Shown: piece after piece, positions 1-6,393 of the stretch
Numbering within the stretch: the first letter of the stretch is position 1
How the letters are laid out: each line of letters starts with the position of its first letter
Source of the DNA: a bacterium
Lineage (GTDB): Bacteria > Patescibacteriota > Gracilibacteria > JAUYGZ01
Direction of reading: 5' to 3'
Assembly (NCBI GenBank): GCA_030699855.1
Contig: JAUYKR010000125.1
Span: 1 to 10,761, forward strand
Length of the DNA stretch: 10,761 bases
Position numbers and translations under genes: made by a program
The notes under the pieces: generated by a model
What the model was told of the DNA's origin: nothing
Database searches by the model: none
Seen by the model: only the letters and a program-made list of their open reading frames with translations

Positions 1-771
1 CTGAAGTCTGGTGTCATCACATTTTTTTCGGAATAATTCAACCATGTTTCGCTTGAGAATAAATTTCTCTTTTTCTTTTTGATACTCCTCGGGAGTATAT
101 GGCTTGTTAAAAATATGGTATTTCTTGCTGCGAAGATTAACGCAACCAATACAGTCGGAACAATTTTTACAGGCATAGCAGCCTATGCAGTCGGAGCAGG
201 ATGAACAGTTTTGTAGAAAGAGGCTCTTGTAGCAATTTCTGCAATCAATGAGCTCATAGGATAGCTCGCAGTTATTGGAGAAGTAAGAATCGACGACATC
301 TTTGCAGTGAAAAATGGAATTGGAGTAGAGGCAATCTTCATTGTAATCACCGCAAAAAATCATGTAACAATTTTTGTCGTTGACGGCATAATTGACATAT
401 TCTGAATTTTCACAATTCGCCGCCGGCAGGCTATTGAGCGGAACCTTTTTAAACAGTTCCTGAAATTGCGGAAAAAAGGGCTTTTGAAAATCAAAATCTC
501 GTCCATAACTGAGCGGATCCCACTTGTCACTGAACCAGCAACTCGGGCAATAGACCGTGTAGGCGCTCTCCTGTGAGAAAATCGAAATCATTTGCTTCTT
601 GCAAAGATCACAGGTGCGCTTGTAGAGAGAGTGCTCGTTGCGAAAAGCGTACAGCCGTTGAAGAACACAGTTCTGACAGAGTGCCGGCGGCGGAAAGTGG
701 TTTCGTTTAAAAAAATCTTGCTCAAAATCTGAAAACTCATAAAGCTTTGCGCAATTCTGACACGTTTGCAT
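1..771 (-). CDS. Cysteine-rich zinc-ribbon-like protein of CPR type, 3' end cut by window edge
   Basis: The frame is open from an ATG at 771 to the window edge, giving 257 residues without a stop. I count about 25 cysteines. The N-terminal part carries four CxxC-type pairs: C4/C7, then an LCQNC pair, a TCDLC pair and a YCPSC pair, which look like two zinc ribbons. Next comes the stretch SDKWDPLSYGRDFDF, followed by a region with a cysteine about every 5-10 residues. That region ends in a dense block where NCSDCIGC and a close copy (SCSDCIGC) occur 11 residues apart, then KYHIFNKPYTPEEY. I recognise this arrangement as a protein recurrent in CPR genomes and of unknown function; from memory, full copies run somewhat longer. 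Metal binding is inferred from the cysteines. No Shine-Dalgarno site precedes the ATG. The gene follows the lipoprotein by 37 nt on the same strand and may be co-transcribed with it. Confidence 0.85.
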   Translation of the reverse strand, partial: MQTCQNCAKLYEFSDFEQDFFKRNHFPPPALCQNCVLQRLYAFRNEHSLYKRTCDLCKKQMISIFSQESAYTVYCPSCWFSDKWDPLSYGRDFDFQKPFFPQFQELFKKVPLNSLPAANCENSEYVNYAVNDKNCYMIFCGDYNEDCLYSNSIFHCKDVVDSYFSNNCELSYELIDCRNCYKSLFLQNCSSCSDCIGCYACKNCSDCIGCVNLRSKKYHIFNKPYTPEEYQKEKEKFILKRNMVELFRKKCDDTRLQ

Positions 772-808
772 AAGCAAAAAATGAAAGAAGCTCTGCTATC
801 ATTTTAGC

Positions 809-1270
809 CTAAGGTTCAAGGATATCTTCCGTTTTTCCCTCAACGGAAATCTGAACCTCTTCGATCTCTGAAAACTGCAGCAATGTCCGCGTGATCTGAG
901 CCCGAGCCATAGTGGTCCCACAAGAGCCTCCGACTTGGTTAAGACCGGCGCTGAAATCTATTTTGGCGATGGATCCTTCGAGCTGAAGACCGATCAACTG
1001 CACACCTTCTGGAATCACCGACATGAAGCCGGACCCCTTTTCTGACTCGGTTGGTCCCAGCAAAAGTTGCCTGATGGTTTCTTCTGGGATCAAGGCCACC
1101 TCTTCACTCAGCTCCCTCTCCACCGACTGCACGCTGTCGCAGCTCAGGACTTGAGAGTTATCCTTGGTGTTTGGAAAGTACAGCTCAACCGTTTCCGATC
1201 CGGAAAGACAACCAACGGTGAAGGCGAAGAGGGAGGTGAGGAGAACGAGTCCGATTAATCGTTTTTTCAT
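809..1270 (-). CDS. GerMN-domain lipoprotein
   Basis: The product has 153 residues. I chose the ATG at 1270 because it opens a classic signal sequence: MKKR, a hydrophobic stretch, then TVGC with Cys21 as the probable lipidated residue. The -3 position is Thr rather than the usual Leu, Val or Ile, so the lipobox is slightly off consensus. The upstream in-frame ATG at 1309 lies inside the tRNA gene and is unlikely. The mature part fits the GerMN fold: VELYFPNT at the start, LIPEETIRQLLLGPT in the middle, then VIPEGVQL, AKIDFSAGL and VQISVEGKTEDILEP at the end. GerMN was named in spore germination proteins but occurs widely in non-sporulating bacteria, where its role is unknown. The protein is expected on the outer face of the membrane. 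The gene begins 30 nt after the tRNA-Thr CCA end on the same strand, so its mRNA may be released by tRNA processing. Confidence 0.85.
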   Translation of the reverse strand: MKKRLIGLVLLTSLFAFTVGCLSGSETVELYFPNTKDNSQVLSCDSVQSVERELSEEVALIPEETIRQLLLGPTESEKGSGFMSVIPEGVQLIGLQLEGSIAKIDFSAGLNQVGGSCGTTMARAQITRTLLQFSEIEEVQISVEGKTEDILEP

Positions 1271-1300
1271 CTGAAACAATAATGAGAAGAAATGAGAAAC

Positions 1301-1376
1301 TGGAGCCACTTTCCGGACTCGAACCGGAGACCTTTCCCTTACGAAGGGACTGCTCTACCAACTGAGCTAAAGTGGC
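1301..1376 (-). tRNA. tRNA-Thr (anticodon CGT), CCA encoded
   Basis: A 76-nt cloverleaf can be folded by hand. Acceptor GCCACTT pairs with AAGTGGC; D stem GCTC/GAGC has an 8-nt loop; the anticodon loop is TTCGTAA with anticodon CGT at 34-36; the variable loop is AGGTC; T stem TCCGG/CCGGA has loop TTCGAGT. The discriminator is T and the CCA tail is encoded. The outermost anticodon-stem position is a G-A mismatch. The bases G1-C72, C2-G71, G35 and U36 agree with known threonine identity elements. It reads ACG codons. It lies between pheT and the lipoprotein gene on the same strand, with no clear promoter of its own, so it may be cut from a pheT transcript. Confidence 0.95.
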
Positions 1377-1397
1377 GAAAAACAAAGCGCCTATTCA

Positions 1398-1457
1398 ACC
1401 AACTGAGCCTGCCTGCCGGCAGGCAGGCCTGCCCCGCTTCAGCGGGGCTAAAGTGGC
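1398..1457 (-). pseudogene. Broken 5' fragment of tRNA-Thr, interrupted by a palindromic insert
   Basis: On the minus strand, GCCACTTTAGC and then GCTCAGTTGGT reproduce the first 20 bases of the neighbouring intact tRNA-Thr exactly. The copy is split in the 5' strand of the D stem by about 40 extra bases. Homology stops after GTTGGT, and no anticodon arm, T arm or 3' acceptor strand follows, so it cannot fold as a tRNA. It starts 3 nt after the pheT stop codon and ends 21 nt before the intact tRNA. It looks like a partial duplication later hit by a palindromic element. Confidence 0.75.
1407..1448. repeat. Double-palindrome element inserted in the tRNA fragment
   Basis: Two adjoining inverted repeats fill this stretch. 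The first, 1407-1428, is a perfect 22-bp palindrome centred on CCGG and built from GCCTGCCT units. The second, 1431-1448, is a 7-bp stem GCCCCGC/GCGGGGC with a TTCA loop. Compared with the intact tRNA the net insertion is 40 nt, with a GC dinucleotide present on both sides, which would fit a 2-bp target duplication. The GC content is far above the surroundings. It resembles REP-like or MITE-like dispersed palindromes. It could also pause or protect the pheT transcript, but no U-run follows, so it is not a standard intrinsic terminator. Confidence 0.75.
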
Positions 1458-1460
1458 AAA

Positions 1461-3836
1461 TTACCTTCTGACGACTCCTCCGGCCCCTTCTAGCTTTTTG
1501 ATAAGCTGATCCAGAATAGCCTGAATTTCCTTTTCTTCAAGAGTCCTTTCCGGGTGCTGATAGGTTAAGGAAAAAGTAAAACTCTTTTTCCCATCCCCCA
1601 GACTCTTACCCTGATAAACATCCTTCAGCTCAGTTCGTTTAAGGGTGTCTTTGCCCACCAAGCTGATAATTTTCTCAACCTCGGACATCTGAGTGTCGGA
1701 ACTGACCACAACGCTGATATCGAGGCGAGCCTCCGGATTGCGATTGATTTCAGAATAATAAATCCTCAACGGCTTCATGTGATAAATCTGATCGAGATCC
1801 AGATCGATGATCGCCGCGGAACGCTTTAATTTAAAGTTTTCCTGAAGAAATGGGTGGAGCTCGTAGCAGTATCCCATCACGCGGCCGCCGCTGGTGATCT
1901 TGAGAACCCTACCGGGGTAGCCGCATTCACTCTCGGAAGCCTCCATGACGATCGGAAGGGAAAGCTGACTGAAAAGTCGCTCCGCTTCTCCTTTTGCCAG
2001 CAGAAAAGAATCACCATCCGCGGCGGAAATAACGGCAGTAACTCGGTACAATTCAAGAATTTCCTGCTCTTTCCGCTGATAGGAAGTATTCATTTCGAAC
2101 GTCTTCCAATCCTGATGGCGAAGGAGCTGGTTTCGAGACAGATTGTTGAGAAGATATGGCAAAAAACTTGGACGCATGAAGCGGAAATCCTCCGAGACGG
2201 GATTGGCAAGTTCAATCAGGCTGGAGTAATCCGACACCGCCAGCTTCTTCAATAAATCTTCTGACAAAAATGAGTAATTCGCCTCTTCCAGGAAGCCCTT
2301 TCCCACGAAATAATTCTGAATGCCGCGATTGATCTCCCGCTTGTGATCCTTGGTGGGAGTTGCCAGCTGAATTGAAGGTGGAAGAGCGGGAATATTTGAA
2401 TAGCCATTGATACGGGAAACTTCCTCAATGAGGTCAACATCAATCTGGAGGCTGTTTTTTCTCCAGCAGGGAACCGTGACTTTGAGTCCACCCTTCGTTT
2501 TTATCACTTTGCAGCCGAGATCTTCCAGGATTTTTTTGGCCGTGGGGAGAGGAATGACAATGCCGAGATGACGGTTCATTTTCTCCTCGCTCAATTCCAC
2601 GACCTGGTTTCCTTTCCGGAAGTTTTCTTTGATGAACATCTGGTAATCAAATTTGGCATGAGGAAAGACTTCTTTGACTAATTCAAGACACCGGCAAATA
2701 CCAAGTCGGGACAGCTCCGGATTGAGTCCTTTTTCATACATGGTTCCGGCATCGGTCCTATGCCCCAATCCGATCATAGCCTTGCGGATGTAGACCGGGT
2801 TGCAAAGATCCATGTGAAAATACACGCTGGTGGTATCGGCCACGACTTCAGAATTTTCTCCGCCCATAATTCCCAGCAGGTCGATAATTTTTCCATTCGT
2901 TTCACCGATCATAACGTTATCGATCAGTTTTTGCTCTTTCCCGTCCAGGGTAATCATCGTCTCGCCCTTCTTGGCAAAACGAAACAGAAAGGTATCGCCG
3001 GAAATTGCTCTCCGATCGAAAGCGTGCAGCGGGGCTCCGGCCTCGAGCATGACAAAGTTGGTAATGTCCACCAGCGCGTTGATGGCGCGGATGCCGCAGG
3101 CCGCCAGACGAACCTGCATCCACTGGGGAGACGGTCGACAGTCCAGATTTTCCACTATTGTTCCGTGATAGCTCGAAGTCATTTCTTTACTTTCAAAGTT
3201 GACGGAAAAAGGAAGCTTCCTTTTTCCCATCATCTTGTTGGGATTGTAATCGGGATACCTCTTCTTCCACTTGGCCAGACCGAGAGCCACGCACTCGCGC
3301 GCGAATCCGTAGTGGGAAAACAAATCGGCTCGGTGGGTAATGGAATGGTTATCGATCTCGAACACCACGTCTTCCAGCGGAAGCAGTTTGGTTACTTCTG
3401 TTCCGATCTTGGTCGATTTCGGGAAGATGGTCAGCACCTCCTGAAGTCCACTCTTCAACTCGCTGTCGAGGCAGAGCATGCCTTCGGAGAGAACGCCTCG
3501 AAATTTTGTGCGAGTGATTTCGCCGCCGTGGAGCTTGACGGGAGCTATGGCGGTCGGAACCTTATCACCCTTCTTCACCACTGCCTTGTCGGCGAAGATG
3601 ACCTGAATAACCTCTTTGGAGCTGATCCTGACCTTGCCCACAAAAAGCCGGTCGGCCTCCGGGTGTTTTTTGAATTCCAGCACCTCTCCAACCACCACTC
3701 TTTCCAGCTCCCGGCCCTGGTGATGAATTCTTTCCACCTCTGCGGCGGCTTCAGTCAGCCTCCAGGCGATTTCTTCGACGGAAAGATCCTTCTTGAACTC
3801 AACGAAATCCTTGAGCCAGTTGAGAGAAATTTTCAT
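1461..3836 (-). CDS. pheT: Phenylalanyl-tRNA synthetase beta subunit
   Basis: The 791-residue product has normal PheT length and domain order. It opens with MKISLNWLKDFVEF, followed by an EMAP-type tRNA-binding domain (about 40-150, ending EGMLCLDSEL), the B3/B4 editing region (about 210-380, with ALVDITNFVMLEAGAPLHAFD), the B5 domain (about 410-480, with VPCWRKNSLQIDVDLIEEV and INGYSNIP), and a C-terminal FDX-ACB domain (about 697-791, from NPEARLDISVVV to GGVVRR). The usual CGAPN-like segment of the tRNA-binding domain is replaced by VIFADKAVVKKGDKVP. With PheS it forms the cytoplasmic alpha2beta2 enzyme that charges tRNA-Phe; the beta subunit edits misacylated tRNA. No pheS is adjacent. 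Instead the gene has its own promoter, divergent from the thymidylate-kinase-like gene. No Shine-Dalgarno site is visible before the ATG. Confidence 0.97.
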   Translation of the reverse strand: MKISLNWLKDFVEFKKDLSVEEIAWRLTEAAAEVERIHHQGRELERVVVGEVLEFKKHPEADRLFVGKVRISSKEVIQVIFADKAVVKKGDKVPTAIAPVKLHGGEITRTKFRGVLSEGMLCLDSELKSGLQEVLTIFPKSTKIGTEVTKLLPLEDVVFEIDNHSITHRADLFSHYGFARECVALGLAKWKKRYPDYNPNKMMGKRKLPFSVNFESKEMTSSYHGTIVENLDCRPSPQWMQVRLAACGIRAINALVDITNFVMLEAGAPLHAFDRRAISGDTFLFRFAKKGETMITLDGKEQKLIDNVMIGETNGKIIDLLGIMGGENSEVVADTTSVYFHMDLCNPVYIRKAMIGLGHRTDAGTMYEKGLNPELSRLGICRCLELVKEVFPHAKFDYQMFIKENFRKGNQVVELSEEKMNRHLGIVIPLPTAKKILEDLGCKVIKTKGGLKVTVPCWRKNSLQIDVDLIEEVSRINGYSNIPALPPSIQLATPTKDHKREINRGIQNYFVGKGFLEEANYSFLSEDLLKKLAVSDYSSLIELANPVSEDFRFMRPSFLPYLLNNLSRNQLLRHQDWKTFEMNTSYQRKEQEILELYRVTAVISAADGDSFLLAKGEAERLFSQLSLPIVMEASESECGYPGRVLKITSGGRVMGYCYELHPFLQENFKLKRSAAIIDLDLDQIYHMKPLRIYYSEINRNPEARLDISVVVSSDTQMSEVEKIISLVGKDTLKRTELKDVYQGKSLGDGKKSFTFSLTYQHPERTLEEKEIQAILDQLIKKLEGAGGVVRR

Positions 3837-3857
3837 GGGGGAGGTAATTGCCGACCA

Positions 3858-3886
3858 AGTATAGGGAAAAGGCTCTCTTTTGGCAA
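3858..3886 (-). promoter_or_regulatory. Sigma70-type promoter of pheT
   Basis: On the minus strand TTGCCA (3886-3881) and TATACT (3863-3858) are separated by exactly 17 bp, each 5/6 to consensus. Transcription would begin near 3851, about 14 nt before the pheT ATG. Its -35 box overlaps the proposed -35 box of the divergent kinase gene. Confidence 0.7.
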
Positions 3887-3908
3887 ACCGGTCACACTCG
3901 TGTACTTT
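3880..3908 (+). promoter_or_regulatory. Probable promoter of the thymidylate-kinase-like gene
   Basis: TTGGCA (3880-3885) and TACTTT (3903-3908) lie 17 bp apart on the plus strand. The -35 is 5/6 but the -10 only 3/6, so this is weaker than the opposing pheT promoter. The start would be near 3915, about 16 nt before the ATG at 3931. The -35 shares bases 3881-3885 with that of pheT, so RNA polymerase can probably serve only one side at a time. Confidence 0.45.
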
Positions 3909-3930
3909 GACACTGTCTCAAAAGAAGAAC

Positions 3931-4530
3931 ATGTTTGTCGTCCTCTACGGCATCAACAACATCGGCAAGTCGACTCAAATAAAACGGCTTCGGGAGAGGC
4001 TGGAGGCAGCCGGGAAAACGGTCATGACCGTGAAATACCCCATTTATGACTTGGAGCCCACCGGCCCGCAAATCAATTACTACTTGCGCGACCGGGAAGC
4101 ACCTGAGATCAGCGGAGAAAATTTCCAGATGCTCTACATTCAGAATCGACTGGATTACGAGCCACAGCTTGTTCAGGCCCTGGAAAAACATGACGTGGTG
4201 CTGGCCGAGGACTACATTGGCACCGGCATGGCCTGGGGCATGACCCAGGGGGTACCTTACGAATGGCTGCAGGGGAAGAATATGAAGCATCTGCAAAGAA
4301 AGGCCGATCTGGAGATCCTTTTGGATGGAGAGAGGTTTTTACTGGGGAAAGAAGATCAGCACCGGAACGAGGGTGATAACACAGCTCTTGAACAAACCAG
4401 AAGGAACTTTCAGTTTTTGGCAAAAAGGTACAAGTGGCCGACGGTCGACGCGAACCAGTCGGAGGAGCAAGTAACGGAAGACTTGTGGAACATCGTCAAG
4501 AGTTCCTCAGTTGGACAAGAAGGAAGTTGA
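3931..4530 (+). CDS. Thymidylate-kinase-like P-loop kinase (deviant dTMP kinase)
   Basis: The 199-residue product starts at the ATG at 3931, directly before FVVLYGINNIGKSTQ; an ATG at 3880 in the same frame would add a tail upstream of the proposed promoter and is unlikely. A weak AAGAAG lies just before the ATG. The P-loop GINNIGKST (7-15) replaces the dTMP kinase form GxDGxGKST. After it come VKYPIYDLEPTGPQINYYLR (36-53) and QNRLDYEPQL (71-80). EDYIGTGMAWG (93-103) stands where dTMP kinases have DRYxxSxxAYQ. LEILLDGERF (128-136) matches the strand-and-LID part of the family. The expected reaction is ATP-dependent phosphorylation of a (deoxy)nucleoside monophosphate, probably dTMP, in the cytoplasm, but the altered base- and phosphate-contact motifs leave the substrate open. 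I recall such variants in CPR genomes. Its 3' end overlaps aroK by 35 bp tail-to-tail. Confidence 0.8.
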   Translation: MFVVLYGINNIGKSTQIKRLRERLEAAGKTVMTVKYPIYDLEPTGPQINYYLRDREAPEISGENFQMLYIQNRLDYEPQLVQALEKHDVVLAEDYIGTGMAWGMTQGVPYEWLQGKNMKHLQRKADLEILLDGERFLLGKEDQHRNEGDNTALEQTRRNFQFLAKRYKWPTVDANQSEEQVTEDLWNIVKSSSVGQEGS

Positions 4531-5011
4531 TCAGTGCGTCCGGAGAACTGAACTGTTCCATGTCGGCCGTGATGTCAGCGTATTTTTCGTAGGTAGATTT
4601 GCGCTGACTCCAAACCTCTTCGAGCTCTTCTGCGACCCCTTTCCCCGTCAACGATGGTCTCTCCTTCTGACCCTTGAGCCACTTGGCGAGAGTTTGCGGC
4701 ATGGCCCGAAGGAAGATGATTCTTCCGGAATTTTTGAGACGGTCAGCGTTGTCAAAATACATCAGCGTTCCGCCGCCAGTAGCAATCACGCTTTCCTTTT
4801 TCCGAAGCATTCGGCCAACGCATTCTTTTTCCTTTTGCCGGAAGAGATCCCAGCCGCCAGCCTGAACAAGGTCATGAACCGTCATGCCTTCTTTCCGAAC
4901 CAGATCTTCATCCATGTCGACAAAATTTCTGGACAGTTTTTTTGCCAGGGCCTTTCCCACCGTCGTCTTCCCCACTCCGCGCATGCCGATCAAGTAGATA
5001 TTCTGAGACAT
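4496..5011 (-). CDS. aroK: Shikimate kinase
   Basis: The 171-residue product has standard AroK length and shows the key motifs: Walker A GMRGVGKTT (9-17), the magnesium/shikimate aspartates in VDMDEDL (Asp32, Asp34), GGWDLFRQKE with Arg58, the glycine-rich TGGGT (78-82), the lid arginine in ERPSL (Arg118), and QRKSTYEKYADI with Arg137 near the end. It transfers phosphate from ATP to shikimate in the route to chorismate. It starts 6 nt after the hisS stop codon, so the two are surely co-transcribed. No Shine-Dalgarno site is seen in the A-rich hisS end, so translation may be coupled. No other shikimate-pathway gene is in the window. Its 3' end overlaps the thymidylate-kinase-like gene. Confidence 0.93.
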   Translation of the reverse strand: MSQNIYLIGMRGVGKTTVGKALAKKLSRNFVDMDEDLVRKEGMTVHDLVQAGGWDLFRQKEKECVGRMLRKKESVIATGGGTLMYFDNADRLKNSGRIIFLRAMPQTLAKWLKGQKERPSLTGKGVAEELEEVWSQRKSTYEKYADITADMEQFSSPDALINFLLVQLRNS

Positions 5012-5017
5012 ATCAAA

Positions 5018-6337
5018 CTACTTTTTTTTCCGTTTTAAATCTTTGCTGATCTCCTCCTCTTCCATCACGTCCATCTTTTCTTTGCCGATACGCTCCTGCA
5101 TGATTTCCACCACCTTGTCGTAGGGCACGGACTCCTGACTCCCGACACTCATGTCCCGGATAATAATCATCCCCTCCCTCACTTCGATTTCCCCCATGAG
5201 AAGAGTAAATTTAGCTCCTAATTCCGAAGCCATGTCGAGCTGATCCCTCATGGAACCGGTGCCGACGGCGCCAACGGCCTGAATACCGACTTCTCGTAAT
5301 TTTTCGAGCAGAAAAAGCGCTTTTTTCTTGGCGTTTTTTCCCAACTGGGCCACGAATACCTGAAGGTGATCCTTGTGAGGAACGGTGATACCGGCCTCAT
5401 TCATGTTTTGGATAAGCAGACGGATATCGGTGGAGAAACCCAGGATATTGGCGGAAGGAGCCCCAAGCTTCGCGATCATCTGGTCGTTTGATCCGCCGTG
5501 GATAATCATCCCTTGGGATCCCTTGTTGTTGTGCCAAAACTCGAAGACGGTGTTGGAATTGTAACTGCCCGTCCCCACCACCGATTTGTTTTCGACGTAA
5601 GGAATCTGGAGTTCATCCAGGAATTCTTTGAACAAATGGTACCGAGATCTGTCTTCTTCGGTGAGGTAATTTTCCAACTTGGGAGCCAGTTGAGCCAGGA
5701 TGGCGCAGTCTTCTTCTCGACAGCGCAGCAGTTCCAAATACTGACCGGACTGATTTTTTCCCACGCAAGCGGAGCAGAGAGACCGCTCCTTATCAAAGTA
5801 AAAGTTTTTAAGATCCTCAAGGTAGGTCTCTCGCGAAGCTATGGAACCAATATGGTTGATTTGCAGGCTGTAATGCTCGTGAAGTCCCAGATCGCGAAGG
5901 ATACGAAAGGCCAAATAGACGACCTGCGCGTCCAAGGCAGGATCACAATTCCCCAGAATCTGAACTCCAAATTCCGGCCGGTCCAGCAGGTGTCCCTGTT
6001 CGTCCTTTTGGAAAAAGGATTCGATATAGTACAACTCGATCGGCTGTGGCCAGCCGCTCATATCGTGCGTGACGTAGGCTCTGGCCGTGGAAAAAACCGG
6101 ATCAAAGCGCAAAATCTTTTTTCCAGCTTCCGAACTTTTGACTTCAAATCCGCAAGTATCCATCGCCTTGCCAAAGACCGTCTGACAAGAATCCATGTCC
6201 TCCGTGATGGCGGTGGTAATACGACGAAATCCGCCCTGCCGACAGCGGTGGCGAAAAACTTTTTTGAGATAGGTAAAATAATCGTGCTTATCGGGCAAGA
6301 GATCCCCGGAAGAGGAGTGTGAATCGGCTGACACCAT
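5018..6337 (-). CDS. hisS: Divergent histidyl-tRNA synthetase
   Basis: The 439-residue product aligns by eye with class II HisRS over its whole length. It begins SGDLLPDKHDYFTYLKKVFRH, followed by motif 1 around GGFRRITT (35-42), WPQPIELYYIESFF (96-109), DPALDAQVVYLAFRILRDLGL (132-152), a cysteine pair plus CREEDC that resembles the HisRS insertion knuckle, and an anticodon-binding domain (about 325-420) with VFVAQLGKNAKKKA, VREGMIIIRDM and GSQESVPYDKV. Signature positions differ strongly: the motif 2 FRxERPQxGRxREF is replaced by FFQKDEQGHLLDRPEF, the RGLDYY histidine motif by VVGTGSYN, and GGGRYDGL by HGGSNDQM. The HisZ paralogue lacks the C-terminal anticodon domain, which is present here, so a true synthetase is more likely. 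The tail is very basic (KDLKRKKK). It is the first gene before aroK and starts 56 nt after the maf stop. Confidence 0.82.
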   Translation of the reverse strand: MVSADSHSSSGDLLPDKHDYFTYLKKVFRHRCRQGGFRRITTAITEDMDSCQTVFGKAMDTCGFEVKSSEAGKKILRFDPVFSTARAYVTHDMSGWPQPIELYYIESFFQKDEQGHLLDRPEFGVQILGNCDPALDAQVVYLAFRILRDLGLHEHYSLQINHIGSIASRETYLEDLKNFYFDKERSLCSACVGKNQSGQYLELLRCREEDCAILAQLAPKLENYLTEEDRSRYHLFKEFLDELQIPYVENKSVVGTGSYNSNTVFEFWHNNKGSQGMIIHGGSNDQMIAKLGAPSANILGFSTDIRLLIQNMNEAGITVPHKDHLQVFVAQLGKNAKKKALFLLEKLREVGIQAVGAVGTGSMRDQLDMASELGAKFTLLMGEIEVREGMIIIRDMSVGSQESVPYDKVVEIMQERIGKEKMDVMEEEEISKDLKRKKK

Positions 6338-6352
6338 AAAAAAAACCTACGC

Positions 6353-6361
6353 AATATAACA
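6353..6361 (-). promoter_or_regulatory. Extended -10 promoter of hisS-aroK
   Basis: On the minus strand TGT (6361-6359) directly precedes TATATT (6358-6353), an extended -10 element of form TGnTATATT. No good -35 is seen 16-18 bp upstream. Transcription would start near 6346, leaving a leader of only about 9 nt made mostly of the T8 run before the ATG. Confidence 0.45.
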
Positions 6362-6393
6362 ATGTTGCAGTGTATCGCTCCCACGGGCCTTGG

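Noticed and set aside
1407..1448. Intrinsic terminator of pheT
   Set aside because: The hairpins are strong but neither is followed by a U-run on the minus strand, and the tRNA and lipoprotein genes follow at once.
1378..1460. A tRNA gene with an intron between pheT and tRNA-Thr
   Set aside because: Only the 5' 20 bases are present; there is no anticodon arm, T arm or 3' acceptor strand, so no functional tRNA can be spliced.
2760..4049. Long open frame of 429 codons on the plus strand opposite pheT
   Set aside because: It is antisense to the well-conserved pheT and spills over the pheT promoter and the kinase start; the product shows no domain and is rich in His and other shadow-frame residues.
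5498..6322. Open frame of 274 codons on the plus strand opposite hisS
   Set aside because: It is a shadow of hisS, without recognisable domains or a start region of its own.
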